Assembly (NCBI GenBank): GCA_002408125.1
Contig: DHQO01000018.1
Span: 7,070-71,069 of the forward strand
Source: Hyphomonadaceae bacterium UBA5336
GTDB taxonomy: Bacteria; Pseudomonadota; Alphaproteobacteria; Caulobacterales; Hyphomonadaceae
Direction: 5' to 3'
DNA length: 64,000 bases
Part shown: in pieces, positions 34,684 through 43,151 of the stretch
How positions within the stretch are numbered: position 1 is the first letter of the stretch
How the letters are laid out: the number at the start of each line of letters is the position of its first letter
Program-made: the position numbers and the translations under genes
The notes under the pieces: generated by a model
What the model saw: the letters and a program-made list of their open reading frames with translations, nothing else
What the model was told of the DNA's origin: nothing
Databases searched by the model: none

Positions 34684-36018
34684 ATGGCCGCCTCCTCTGC
34701 ACCTCTCAAGAATCGCCTCTATGAGCTGTGGGGAACGGTCACCGATGTGGCGCCCGGCGTGATCAGGATCGCCGGTGTCAGCGAGCTTGCCGGGGTGGGC
34801 AACGAGATCCGCATTGAAAAGCCCGGACTTTCCGCCTTCGGGGAAATCCTGCGCGTGTCGGCCGACAGCGTGACCGCGCTCCTGTTCTCACCATGTGAAT
34901 CCATCCGGATCGGCGACCGGGTCCAGATCGAGCCGGAAGCGCGCGTCGAGCCGGGCGATCATTGGCTGGGACAAGTTGTGGATTTCCGCGGCCATGTTGC
35001 CGGCGAGGGCGCCGCGCGGCCCAAGCGCAATGCCACCTCACGCCCGCTGCAGGCCTCTCCCCTGCCCGCCCATGCCCGCCGCCAGCTCGGCGCGCGCATG
35101 GCGTCGGGCTGGATGGTGACCGACACGCTGCTGCCGGTCTGCCAGGGCCAGCGCATGGGCCTCTTCGCAGGCTCTGGCATCGGCAAGTCGACCTTTCTCG
35201 GATCGCTTGCCGCCGGGCTGGAAGCCGACCGGGTGGTCATCGCGCTGATCGGGGAACGCTCGCGCGAGGTGAACGACTTCCTGCGCTCGAAACTGCCGGC
35301 CAGCGTGCTGCCGCGTACCGTGGTGGTCACCGCCACCTCCAGCGAACCGCCGGGCGCGAAGAAGCGCGCGGCCTATTGCGCCATGGCCGCGGCCGAGCAT
35401 TTCCGCGACCAGGGCCACCAGGTGCTGCTCCTGGTCGATTCCATCACCCGCTTTGCCGAGGCCCATCGCGAGACCGCGCTGATGGCCGGCGAGACCCCGG
35501 CCCTTAATGCCTTCCCGCCCTCCACCGTGCGCGTCATCGCCGAGCTTTGCGAGCGCGCCGGGCCGGGCACGGAGGGCACCGGGGATATCACCGCAATCTA
35601 TTCGGTGCTGGTGGCCGGTTCGGACATGGAAGAGCCCGTGGCCGACATGATCCGCGGCATCCTGGACGGGCACATGATCCTGTCGCGCGAGATCGCCGAG
35701 CGCGGGCGCTATCCGGCCGTGGATGTGCTGCGCTCGATCTCGCGCGCGCTCCCCTCGGCGGCCACGCGCGAGGAGAATGTGCTGCTGGGCGAATACCGGC
35801 GCCTGGTCGCGCTCTATGAAGAGGTCGCGCCCATGCTGCGCGCCAATCTCTATGAAATGGGCAAGGACCCCGACACCGACCGCGCGATTGCCCTCGCGGC
35901 CCTGCTCGACGGTTTTGTCAGCCAGCCAAACCCGGATGGGGTCGAGGCGGCCTTCGATGCACTGCGGGCGATCCTGATGCCGGCCGAGCCGGCGGGGGCG
36001 GAAGCGAAACCCGCCTAG
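34684..36018 (+). CDS. fliI: Flagellum-specific ATPase FliI
   Basis: 444 residues from ATG 34684. The F1-beta-like ATPase core has Walker A GSGIGKST (163-170) and a Walker B VLLLVDSITR. It forms the hexameric ring energising export. An upstream TTG at 34621 would add 21 residues without family similarity. Its stop overlaps that of the convergent DUF1217 gene. FliH and FliJ partners are encoded elsewhere in the region. Confidence 0.96.
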   Translation: MAASSAPLKNRLYELWGTVTDVAPGVIRIAGVSELAGVGNEIRIEKPGLSAFGEILRVSADSVTALLFSPCESIRIGDRVQIEPEARVEPGDHWLGQVVDFRGHVAGEGAARPKRNATSRPLQASPLPAHARRQLGARMASGWMVTDTLLPVCQGQRMGLFAGSGIGKSTFLGSLAAGLEADRVVIALIGERSREVNDFLRSKLPASVLPRTVVVTATSSEPPGAKKRAAYCAMAAAEHFRDQGHQVLLLVDSITRFAEAHRETALMAGETPALNAFPPSTVRVIAELCERAGPGTEGTGDITAIYSVLVAGSDMEEPVADMIRGILDGHMILSREIAERGRYPAVDVLRSISRALPSAATREENVLLGEYRRLVALYEEVAPMLRANLYEMGKDPDTDRAIALAALLDGFVSQPNPDGVEAAFDALRAILMPAEPAGAEAKPA

Positions 36019-36848
36019 TAGAACATGCTCAGGAACAGGTTCTGACTGGCTGAAGACCCCATATTGCCGAGCAGGGTCAGCGCCGTGGCGCCGGGTGTCA
36101 GGGAGTCGACCGTACCATTGCGGACGGTCTCCATGACATGGAACCGCTCCAGCATACGGTCGATCCTTGCCGGGTCTGTCAGCGTCTGCAGGTCATTGAT
36201 GCCCAACTGGGAAGACAGCTTGTCCTTCAGTATGCCTGCCTGCTGGTCGAGATCGAGCTTGCTGAACTCGCTCGGCAGGTTCAGCGCCCCCTCAAGTACG
36301 GTCCGGATCGGCACGTCGCCGAGCATGCGATAGAGGATCGCATTGTCGCTGGAGGCCGTGCCGACAATGTCCGCGATGCGCGACTGGTAGTTCAGCGACA
36401 GGCGCATATTGCCGTCGACCTCACCCACAGCCAGCTTGAAGGCGGCGGTCTCGTAATTGTCGGCAAGTACGGAAAGTTGCGCCTCGCTGAGGGAGATCAT
36501 CTCGTCTTCGTTGGGCGCGAAGGTCTCCGCAAAGGCCGTGTAGGCGGTATTGTTCAAGCGCGCGAGGAAGGTGCTGTCAGGGTCGTTCACCTCCTCCAGG
36601 ACCTTGTCGATATAGCCGCGCTTCCACTCTTCTCCCCCCAGATCGAACGAGGTCATCGCAATGCGCAGGAGGCGGCGATCATCCAGAAAGTCTTCCTTGG
36701 AGATCGGCTCGGAGAGCTTGGAGGTCAGATAGTCCCGGTCATTCTTGACCGTGGCGGTGTCGGCGAAGTTTTCCAGCTGACGGGAATAGGTGGACTGGAG
36801 GAACTTCCAGCCACTGTATCCCGACACCGGTATCGCCGGCTGGTACAT
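36015..36848 (-). CDS. DUF1217 flagellar protein
   Basis: 277 residues. The mostly helical sequence with LGINDLQTLTDPARIDRML near the C-terminus and the N-terminal SGYSGWKFLQSTYSRQ match DUF1217 proteins, found only in alphaproteobacterial flagellar loci. Their role is not established. The start ATG 36848 is preferred to an in-frame start at 36896, which would overlap flbT. It is third after flaF and flbT. Confidence 0.85.
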   Translation of the reverse strand: MYQPAIPVSGYSGWKFLQSTYSRQLENFADTATVKNDRDYLTSKLSEPISKEDFLDDRRLLRIAMTSFDLGGEEWKRGYIDKVLEEVNDPDSTFLARLNNTAYTAFAETFAPNEDEMISLSEAQLSVLADNYETAAFKLAVGEVDGNMRLSLNYQSRIADIVGTASSDNAILYRMLGDVPIRTVLEGALNLPSEFSKLDLDQQAGILKDKLSSQLGINDLQTLTDPARIDRMLERFHVMETVRNGTVDSLTPGATALTLLGNMGSSASQNLFLSMFY

Positions 36849-36852
36849 GGGA

Positions 36853-37284
36853 TTATACCGCCGCCTGCAGGACGGGAGAAGAAGAGGTCGAAGCATGCCG
36901 CAAGAGCTCGTCTTCGATCACCATCATCTGGCGCAGATGGCAGAGGGCGGAATAGTAATTGCCGCGTTCAACCATGGTGCGCAGCAGCGGCACGAGCTTG
37001 GGATCGATCAGCTCGAACACGTCCTGCAGCTTGCAGCATTCCGCATCGATGGCCGGCAGGGCGCGGGCCTCGTCCAGGTCTCCCGTGATCAGGAGCTGGA
37101 CGCCGAAATAGACCTGCTTGACCGGCGTATCGACATCTTCAGGGCGCAGGGCGTCGCGGCAACGCAACACGCGGACATTGCTGTCCGCGATACGCACGCG
37201 CGCCGGCTTGTCGCCATTTTCGAGAACCGCGCCGTTGACCACGACGCGCTCGCCAGCGGCGAGCTTCAAAACGAGTCCTGACAT
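36853..37284 (-). CDS. flbT: Flagellin synthesis repressor FlbT
   Basis: 143 residues. FlbT binds the flagellin mRNA leader in Caulobacter and limits its translation. The N-terminal LVLKLAAGERVVVNGAVLEN block is diagnostic, and several Cys residues (61-110) are seen. It directly follows flaF, whose stop touches its start, downstream of the flagellin gene on the same strand. Confidence 0.95.
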   Translation of the reverse strand: MSGLVLKLAAGERVVVNGAVLENGDKPARVRIADSNVRVLRCRDALRPEDVDTPVKQVYFGVQLLITGDLDEARALPAIDAECCKLQDVFELIDPKLVPLLRTMVERGNYYSALCHLRQMMVIEDELLRHASTSSSPVLQAAV

Positions 37285-37670
37285 CAGGCAGCTACCTCCC
37301 CAAGATTGCCCCTGGCCGGCGAGATACCGGCCATGATGGTACGATTGACTTCGATCAGATCGGCAAGTTCGCCGTTTCCGGACAGCAGCTGCATGGAGTG
37401 ACGGCGCACGAAATGCGCAACATTCAGCAGGCTTTGCTTGGTGTCGATCGGCAGGGCATTCTCAGGGAGAAGCAGGTCGGCCATCAGCATCGTCCAGAGC
37501 TGGAGATTGCGGTCAATGGCATCGGCCCAAATGGCCGGAGCAGGCGCTTCGGCCTGCTCAACCTCTTCGAGTTGGTCGGTAATCTGCTGGAAGAGCGCAA
37601 ACTCGATCTGTTTTTCGTTCGCCGTACGCTGGGTGACTTGGCCGTACGCCTTGGAAGCCAGTTGTTGCAA
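37284..37670 (-). CDS. flaF: Flagellar biosynthesis regulator FlaF
   Basis: 128 residues. AYGQVTQRTANEKQIEFALF at the N-terminus and the NLQLWTMLMADLL helix (about 55-67) identify FlaF, which promotes flagellin secretion and synthesis, opposing FlbT. It lies just past the flagellin terminator. Confidence 0.94.
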   Translation of the reverse strand: MQQLASKAYGQVTQRTANEKQIEFALFQQITDQLEEVEQAEAPAPAIWADAIDRNLQLWTMLMADLLLPENALPIDTKQSLLNVAHFVRRHSMQLLSGNGELADLIEVNRTIMAGISPARGNLGEVAA

Positions 37671-37702
37671 TTTGCACTCCTAATGAACTTTGGGTCGGAA
37701 AT

Positions 37703-37727
37703 GACCCGGGCGCGAGGCGCCCGGGTC
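37703..37727 (-). terminator. Terminator of the flagellin gene
   Basis: gacccgggcgc and gcgcccgggtc form a perfect 11-bp stem with a 3-base loop (37703-37727) 11 bases after the flagellin stop. It is a strong stem with only a weak T tail (ATTTCC), so partial read-through into flaF is possible. Confidence 0.6.
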
Positions 37728-37737
37728 ACCGCCGGGT

Positions 37738-39315
37738 TTAGCGGAAGAGCGCAAGCAGGGTCTGCGGCGAAGAGTTCGCAATCGAGAGGGCCTGCACGCC
37801 CAGTTGTTGTTGCACCTGCAGAGCCTGAAGCTTGGCCGAAGCCGCTTCCATGTCTGCATCGACCATGGCGCCGATACCGGAGGTCATCGAGTCGATCAGC
37901 GACTGAACGAACGTGGCCTGGCCTTCGATCTGCTTCTGGGAAGAACCGAAGGAAGCAGCCGCGGAGATCGCGGTGTCCATCAGGTCTTCGATCGTGCTCA
38001 GGGCGGCCGTCGCCTCCGCTTCGGTTTCAACCGACAGGTCTTCCAGGGCACCGAGGCCGCCGGCATCCGTGGCCGCGTCCTGCGAGCCCAGGCCGCTGAG
38101 GCTGATCACCACGGCGCCGCCATCGGCAGCCAGGTTGATCGTGGCCGCGTCAGTGGTCGGATCGTCGGCATCGGTCACCGTGACGACAAGGTTCTCGATC
38201 TCGTCGGCATCGATCAGGGTCTTCAGAGCCGCAGCGACATCATTGTTGGTGTCGCCATCTTCCGCGATGTACTCGTAGCTCTCACCACCGACGCTGATCG
38301 TGAAGATGTCACCTTCAGCGATGGTGCCACCGGCAACCGTCACGTCGACGGATTCCGTGTCGGCGATCTGCTCTTGCTCGAAGGTGGTTTCGATCGTGGT
38401 CTCATCCCAGGTCACGGCGCCGGACGCGGTGACCGTGATGGTCGCATCATCGACGCTCGGGTCGCCGGCATCGGCACCGCCGGCCGCGCCGAGATTGGCG
38501 ATACCTGCATCGTCGATATCCGAACGCAGGGCCGCGACCACGTCATTGATCGTGTCGCCGTCTGCGGCCGTGTAGGTGAAGTCCGAACCGCCCAGTGTGA
38601 AGGCGAACACGTCGCCTTCGGCAATATCGCCGCCAGCGAAGGTCAGGGTCAGGGTTTCGGTGTCAGCCAGGGCACCAGCCTGCGAGGCCGTGATGAAACC
38701 GGCATCACCGGCTTCCTTGTCGATATTGCTCGGCGTCAGCGTGTCTTCGGTCGACACATAACCGGCATCGCCGGCTTCCTTGTCGGCGGCGTCCACAGCA
38801 CCCGTGGTGGTCAGGTCGTTGCGGGCCACGGTGATCTTGGTCGCCGTGACCGTGCCGTCCGCCGCACGGTCGAGCGAGGCCAGGACCGACATGTCGTCAG
38901 TGCCCTTGAGCAGGTTCACGCCGTTGAACTGGGCGGCGTTCACGATGTTGCTGATCGTGGTGCGCTTGCCGTCGATCTCGGTCTGGATCTTGGCGCGGTC
39001 ATCGGCGCTGAGATCTTCCTGGGCCGAAACGATCAGCTCTTTCATTTCCTGCAGCAGGGTCGTGACCTGCTCAGAGGCCGAACGGGCCGTGCCGACAACG
39101 GAAGAGCCCTTGTTCAGGGAGTCCGTGATCTGCTTGAAGCTCTGCACGTCGGTCGACATGACCGTCGAGATGGCCCAGATCGCCGCGTTGTCCTTGGCGG
39201 TGGCCACCTTCTTGCCGGTGGATATCTCGTTTTGAACCGTTGTCAGATTCTTGTTGATGCCACGCAGGGTTTCGAGCGCAACCATGGCGCTGTTGTTGGT
39301 AAGAATGCTGGACAT
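37738..39315 (-). CDS. Flagellin
   Basis: 525 residues, about twice the length of the 270-residue Caulobacter-type flagellins. The N-terminal D0/D1 (1-150, NNSAMVALETLRGINKNL) and C-terminal D1/D0 (430-525, ending SSPQTLLALFR) are typical. Between them lies a large insert with a short duplicated DKEAGDAG (178 and 199) and two diverged tandem domains (about 214-300 and 316-402), sharing ADTE, AGG-IAEGD and ADGDT-NDV blocks. The start ATG 39315 begins MSSILTNN; longer upstream frames are not flagellin-like. It is the only flagellin here. Confidence 0.95.
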   Translation of the reverse strand: MSSILTNNSAMVALETLRGINKNLTTVQNEISTGKKVATAKDNAAIWAISTVMSTDVQSFKQITDSLNKGSSVVGTARSASEQVTTLLQEMKELIVSAQEDLSADDRAKIQTEIDGKRTTISNIVNAAQFNGVNLLKGTDDMSVLASLDRAADGTVTATKITVARNDLTTTGAVDAADKEAGDAGYVSTEDTLTPSNIDKEAGDAGFITASQAGALADTETLTLTFAGGDIAEGDVFAFTLGGSDFTYTAADGDTINDVVAALRSDIDDAGIANLGAAGGADAGDPSVDDATITVTASGAVTWDETTIETTFEQEQIADTESVDVTVAGGTIAEGDIFTISVGGESYEYIAEDGDTNNDVAAALKTLIDADEIENLVVTVTDADDPTTDAATINLAADGGAVVISLSGLGSQDAATDAGGLGALEDLSVETEAEATAALSTIEDLMDTAISAAASFGSSQKQIEGQATFVQSLIDSMTSGIGAMVDADMEAASAKLQALQVQQQLGVQALSIANSSPQTLLALFR

Positions 39316-39463
39316 TTGTCTTGCCTCTTCTCTCAGTGTGGGCGCGTCGTCCGCGCCGCGGGAATATACAAACGTGTCATCCTGACGATCGGGTAGCCCC
39401 TGCAACCGGTCCTGGTTGTTGGGTCAAGCGCTACCAGCCGCACGTGTATGATTAGTTAATCGG

Positions 39464-39844
39464 CTAGGCTTTTTTTCTGTAGGCGCCGGTTGCCTGTGGG
39501 AAGGCAAGCTGCTGGCCGTGGGCGCCATAGGAACCAACATATGCGTTGGCATGCATGGACTCCAGGCGCGTGATCGCACTGCGAAGGCCATTGCGGATTG
39601 CTTCGAAATAGACGGCATTCTCGCGGGCGAGCTGAATGACGTTCTCGATCTCGCGGCGCTCGGGCGCGGGGATCGCAGCCGCCGGAACGGCATTGACGGC
39701 GGCCTCGACCGCCTCCATCGCGCTGGCCTTGTCGCGGATCAGTCCGGCCGCTTCCCTGGCCCGGCCGGTAACGATCAGTTCGCGCTCGGTGACAAGGATG
39801 TCGCGCAGCCGGGTGAGTGTCTCCAGGTCGAACCGGCCACTCAT
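39464..39844 (-). CDS. FlgN-like export chaperone
   Basis: 126 residues, helical, no signal peptide. The coiled-coil pattern (about 5-105, RDILVTERELIVTGRAREA and ARENAVYFEAIRNGLRSAI) fits the FlgN/FliT class of type III chaperones for hook-junction proteins. Its ATG overlaps the stop of the flgJ-like gene. FlgK and FlgL, its presumed clients, are encoded at 51.8-54.2 kb. The function is inferred from fold and context. Confidence 0.65.
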   Translation of the reverse strand: MSGRFDLETLTRLRDILVTERELIVTGRAREAAGLIRDKASAMEAVEAAVNAVPAAAIPAPERREIENVIQLARENAVYFEAIRNGLRSAITRLESMHANAYVGSYGAHGQQLAFPQATGAYRKKA

Positions 39845-40170
39845 TGCCCGGACTCCGAATTGCCAGTGTTTACAGTTGGCTCGCCTGTCGCGGGAAGATT
39901 TATCTCGTCGGCAAAGCCCAGCGGATGGGTTCTGGCAAGGTCTTCGGAGATGGCCTCGACGATATAGCGGGAAAAGGAGGCCGCCGCCTCGCCGCCGTTC
40001 TGCGTGAAGGCTTTCTCCAGACCGGAATGGCTCAGCATCTCGGCCCAGAGCATCTGTTCGAAACGCTGGCCCAGCTGTAGCGCGCCCTCGGCTTCGCGGC
40101 GCGGTTCGGGCTGGGCGGTCGGCGTTGGCCCCGCCATGGCGGGGCGAAGCGGAAAGACTGGAATGGCCAT
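39841..40170 (-). CDS. FlgJ-like rod-binding protein (N-terminal domain only)
   Basis: 109 residues. The segment LGQRFEQMLWAEMLSHSGLEKAF (about 34-56) is the rod-binding domain of FlgJ. No muramidase domain follows, as usual in alphaproteobacteria. It is divergent from fliK and translationally coupled to the FlgN-like gene. Confidence 0.8.
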   Translation of the reverse strand: MAIPVFPLRPAMAGPTPTAQPEPRREAEGALQLGQRFEQMLWAEMLSHSGLEKAFTQNGGEAAASFSRYIVEAISEDLARTHPLGFADEINLPATGEPTVNTGNSESGQ

Positions 40171-40221
40171 GTCATCGCTCCTCGTCCGGCTGCGGAAGAC
40201 TTAACTGCAGAGCCCGTTTCA

Positions 40222-40236
40222 TTAACGTCCGATTTA
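40222..40236 (+). promoter_or_regulatory. CtrA-like box upstream of fliK
   Basis: TTAA-CGTCCGA-TTTA followed by CTAGG. The arrangement TTAACG-N5-TTTACTAGG is repeated exactly upstream of the 60.2 kb fliL operon (60165-60179), so it is probably a real shared promoter element. Confidence 0.55.
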
Positions 40237-40285
40237 CTAGGCTTTGTTTGAATAGGGTAAATGAACTCTTAAGAGCAGGGCGCGA

Positions 40286-41599
40286 ATGAACCGGACCATG
40301 GAAACCGACCTGCTAGGTCTGACCGGTGCAAAATCGCTCGACCCACTGTCAGCGCCCCGCCGCGCGCCCGGCCAGGGCGAGGCCTTCCGCTTCAGCCTGA
40401 TCGAAGCCGGCACTGAGCGTCCTGCCCCCGTGGCAGCAACAGATTCCGCGCACGAAACAGACCCCGCCACCGCTCTGCCTGCCTGGATTATCCCGGCTGA
40501 AGACATGCCGGCTGGCGCCGAAGCGCCTGGAACCGGCCTCCCGGAAATTGCTGCGGCCCAAGCCTCCGAAGCCGATTCCGAGGGGGCCGACTCAGTCGAG
40601 GAAGAACTTCTCCTGGCCGCCGTTCCAGCCCCGCCGCAGACCGCTGAGCCAGCGGCAAGAACTCCCGCGGACGCCGCTGAAATGGCCTCGCAGCAGCCCG
40701 TTGAAGAAGCCCAGCCCGGTCATCAGGCGCAGGACTCCAGGGCTGAAGCCCCCGCTGTGGAAGCGGGTGGAGAGACCGAGATCAAGCCCGGCACCAATGC
40801 CGATATGGGCGATGGCTCCGACGCCACAGGAGGCGAAGCTCAGACAGACCTTGAGTTCCAGGCCGATATCGAGCCCGAAGCGACTGCCGAACCGGCCGAC
40901 ACATCGCCTGCCCCGGCTCGCGAGGATGCGCCGAAATCCGATCTCGCCGCGCTCGATGCCGCCAGCGCTTCAGGCGCGTCCGGCAGCGGGACCGACCATG
41001 CCATTCATGGCGCCGCCACCGGCGATGCGGCTGGCCGCGTCGAAGGCACATCCAGTACTACACCGGCCATGATGAGCGCCGGCGCCCCGGCTGCGGCCTC
41101 GGCGCCGGCGACGACCGCCCAGGCGCAGGCAACGACATTCGCCGTGCCGCCCGGCCAGGCCATGGTCACGGCCTCGCCGGCCGAAGTGGTCTCGATCATC
41201 ACCGACACGGTCTCTGGCGCCGAGGATCCGCAGGACCGCGTGGTCATCCGCCTGGATCCGCCCGAGCTTGGCCGGGTCTCGATCGACTTCAAGATCGACG
41301 CCCAGGGCGTGCAGCACATCACCGTGACCGGCGAGACGCCGGAAGCCATGCGCCACCTGCGCGCCATGCATTTCGAGCTCGTCCAGGCGCTGGAACGCCA
41401 GGGCCTCACTTCCGGCGACATGACCTTCCGGCAGGAAACCTCCAATGGCCAGAATGGCGGGTCCGACCGCCCGCAATTTGCCGGCACCGGCCGAGAACCA
41501 GCCAATGAGCGCGCCGACATGTCTGTGCGGCTCGCCTCTCCCCCACCCCGCAACATCCAGCCGCCGCGCGCCGGCGGCGGACTGAACATCCGGCTCTAG
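40286..41599 (+). CDS. fliK: Flagellar hook-length control protein FliK
   Basis: 437 residues. A long low-complexity Ala/Glu/Pro-rich region (about 35-300) acts as the molecular ruler. The globular C-terminal domain (about 315-400, VVIRLDPPELGRVSIDF) contacts FlhB to switch substrate specificity. It precedes flgD by 9 bases. Ruler regions vary greatly, so the N-terminal part has no detectable homology by eye. Confidence 0.92.
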   Translation: MNRTMETDLLGLTGAKSLDPLSAPRRAPGQGEAFRFSLIEAGTERPAPVAATDSAHETDPATALPAWIIPAEDMPAGAEAPGTGLPEIAAAQASEADSEGADSVEEELLLAAVPAPPQTAEPAARTPADAAEMASQQPVEEAQPGHQAQDSRAEAPAVEAGGETEIKPGTNADMGDGSDATGGEAQTDLEFQADIEPEATAEPADTSPAPAREDAPKSDLAALDAASASGASGSGTDHAIHGAATGDAAGRVEGTSSTTPAMMSAGAPAAASAPATTAQAQATTFAVPPGQAMVTASPAEVVSIITDTVSGAEDPQDRVVIRLDPPELGRVSIDFKIDAQGVQHITVTGETPEAMRHLRAMHFELVQALERQGLTSGDMTFRQETSNGQNGGSDRPQFAGTGREPANERADMSVRLASPPPRNIQPPRAGGGLNIRL

Positions 41600-41608
41600 G
41601 AGTGTACG

Positions 41609-42274
41609 ATGACTGAAGTTGCCTCCACCACGAATACGGCCAACACCACCGGTAACGGCAATGCGCCGGCCACGCCGCAGAATTTCGGCCAGGAATTCAC
41701 CAGCTTCATCCAGCTGCTGACCGCGCAGGTGCGCAACCAGGATCCGCTTTCGCCGATGGACTCCACCCAGTTCGTCGAACAGCTCGCCACCTTCTCCACC
41801 CTGGAACAACAGGTGCGCTCCAATGATAGCCTGGAGAGTATCGCCGCCATGATCGGCGACCTGCACGCCATCATTGCCAGCGACTGGCTGGGCCAGAAGA
41901 TCTCCGTGGAATCCTCCTGGGTGCCCTATGGCGGCTCTGAGGTGGAGTTCACCGCCGACATACCCGACGCCGCCGACCGGGCGGTGCTCTCGGTGCGCAA
42001 TGCCGATGGCGATGTGGTCCACACCCGCACCCTGAAGTCGAAGGACGCCACCTATAGCTGGGACGGGGACCTGGACGGCACGAGAGAGGACGCCGCCGAC
42101 GGGATCTACCAGTTCTCCATCGACCTGTTCGACGAGGATGGCGGCTATCTCGGCACCATGGCACCGCGCATCATCACCACGGTAACCGATGTCTCGACCG
42201 AAGGCGGGGAAACCGTCCTGGGAACCGATTCCCACCTCACTACGGATGTGGGCAACGCCCGCAAGGAAGACTAG
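41609..42274 (+). CDS. flgD: Hook-assembly scaffold protein FlgD
   Basis: 221 residues. The conserved N-terminal block (FTSFIQLLTAQVRNQDPLSP and QFVEQLATFSTLEQQ, about 30-75) is followed by the FlgD tudor/Ig-like region (about 90-200). FlgD caps the growing hook. It is second after fliK and is followed by repeats rather than genes. Confidence 0.95.
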   Translation: MTEVASTTNTANTTGNGNAPATPQNFGQEFTSFIQLLTAQVRNQDPLSPMDSTQFVEQLATFSTLEQQVRSNDSLESIAAMIGDLHAIIASDWLGQKISVESSWVPYGGSEVEFTADIPDAADRAVLSVRNADGDVVHTRTLKSKDATYSWDGDLDGTREDAADGIYQFSIDLFDEDGGYLGTMAPRIITTVTDVSTEGGETVLGTDSHLTTDVGNARKED

Positions 42275-42298
42275 GCGCAGCTACTTTTGAGCCTGGAT

Positions 42299-42331
42299 CA
42301 GCCTCATGGTGAGCGGAGACGAACCATGGGG
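42299..42331 (+). repeat. Dispersed 33-bp repeat R2, copy 2
   Basis: Identical in all 33 bases to copy 1 at 22649-22681, located 25 bases after the flgD stop. Confidence 0.8.
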
Positions 42332-42379
42332 CCGGGATTCCAAGTCTACTCCCCACTCCAAGTTCGCGGCGCGACGGAA

Positions 42380-42540
42380 CCGACTCCCCGCGACTTGATC
42401 CACTGGGTCCATCTCTGGGCGAAGCGATGGGAGAGTTGGCGGCGTAGGCTCTGGGCGAGGCTGCCGGTCTCCTGTTTCACCCCATGGCATGGGATCGATG
42501 GCAGTTGATGGACCCAGTGGATCAAGTCGCGGGGAATCGG
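42380..42540. repeat. 161-bp element with 34-bp terminal inverted repeats
   Basis: The arms 42380-42413 and 42507-42540 match in 33 of 34 positions (ccgaYtccccgcgacttg...). The interior of 93 bases encodes nothing recognisable. It lies in the gap between the convergent flgD and fliL genes. MITE-like or a very long bidirectional terminator are the alternatives; the length favours the former. Confidence 0.7.
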
Positions 42541-42558
42541 AGAGAGGGGAGCAGCCGG

Positions 42559-43131
42559 TCACAGATCCTGCTTGGCCATATCCACGATCAGGACGTTCTC
42601 GATGCCGTGCGGGACCACATTCTTCAGGTTCATCAACACCATGGAGCGCACCGATTCATAGCTCTCGACCCGGGTGATGCTCTGGAAGGTGTCGCCGTCG
42701 CTGCTCAGCGCGATCAGGGTCGACATGATATTGTCACGCAGCTTGGGCTCCTGGGTGAAGAGCTGGGAGGAGATCGAATTATCCACTTCCAGGTTGATGT
42801 TCAGGATCACCAGGCTTGCCACCCGGTCGCCATCGAGGATCGGCACAACGAATTCGCGGGTGAAGCGATAATAGGAGACATCGCCCGACGCGCCCCCGCT
42901 ACTGGCGCCGTGGCCGCCGCCATGTCCGCCACTGCTGGCCGCCGGTGCGCCATGCCCGCCCCCGCCATGACCATCGCCTCCGCCATGACCATCATCGCCG
43001 CCATGCCCGCCACCACCGGAGGCAGCATGGGCCTCACCGCCGCCCCCACTGCCGGATTTCAGGAAATGCGCCCCGAACCCGCCCAGCACGATGCAGACAA
43101 TCACGACAATCGCAGCGATGATGTGTTTCAT
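42559..43131 (-). CDS. fliL: FliL family protein with His/Gly-rich periplasmic linker
   Basis: 190 residues. One membrane helix (about 4-24) is followed by an unusual His/Gly/Asp-rich segment (about 33-83, with repeated GHGG and DGHGG units, 9 or more His), then the FliL SPFH-like domain (about 86-190, YRFTREFVVPIL to NVVPHGIENVLIVDM). FliL surrounds the stator. It is the second of two FliL family genes here (the other at 60.2 kb). It follows flgH by 20 bases, on the same strand. Confidence 0.85.
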   Translation of the reverse strand: MKHIIAAIVVIVCIVLGGFGAHFLKSGSGGGGEAHAASGGGGHGGDDGHGGGDGHGGGGHGAPAASSGGHGGGHGASSGGASGDVSYYRFTREFVVPILDGDRVASLVILNINLEVDNSISSQLFTQEPKLRDNIMSTLIALSSDGDTFQSITRVESYESVRSMVLMNLKNVVPHGIENVLIVDMAKQDL

Positions 43132-43151
43132 GGGTCGTCGTGCCTTGTGCT

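Noticed and set aside
37804..39396. A 530-codon plus-strand frame opposite the flagellin gene
   Set aside because: It is a shadow of the flagellin codon pattern, with a composition unlike any protein family.
39316..39463. A sigma-54 promoter before flagellin
   Set aside because: GGACCGGTTGC has only seven bases between GG and GC, not the ten required.
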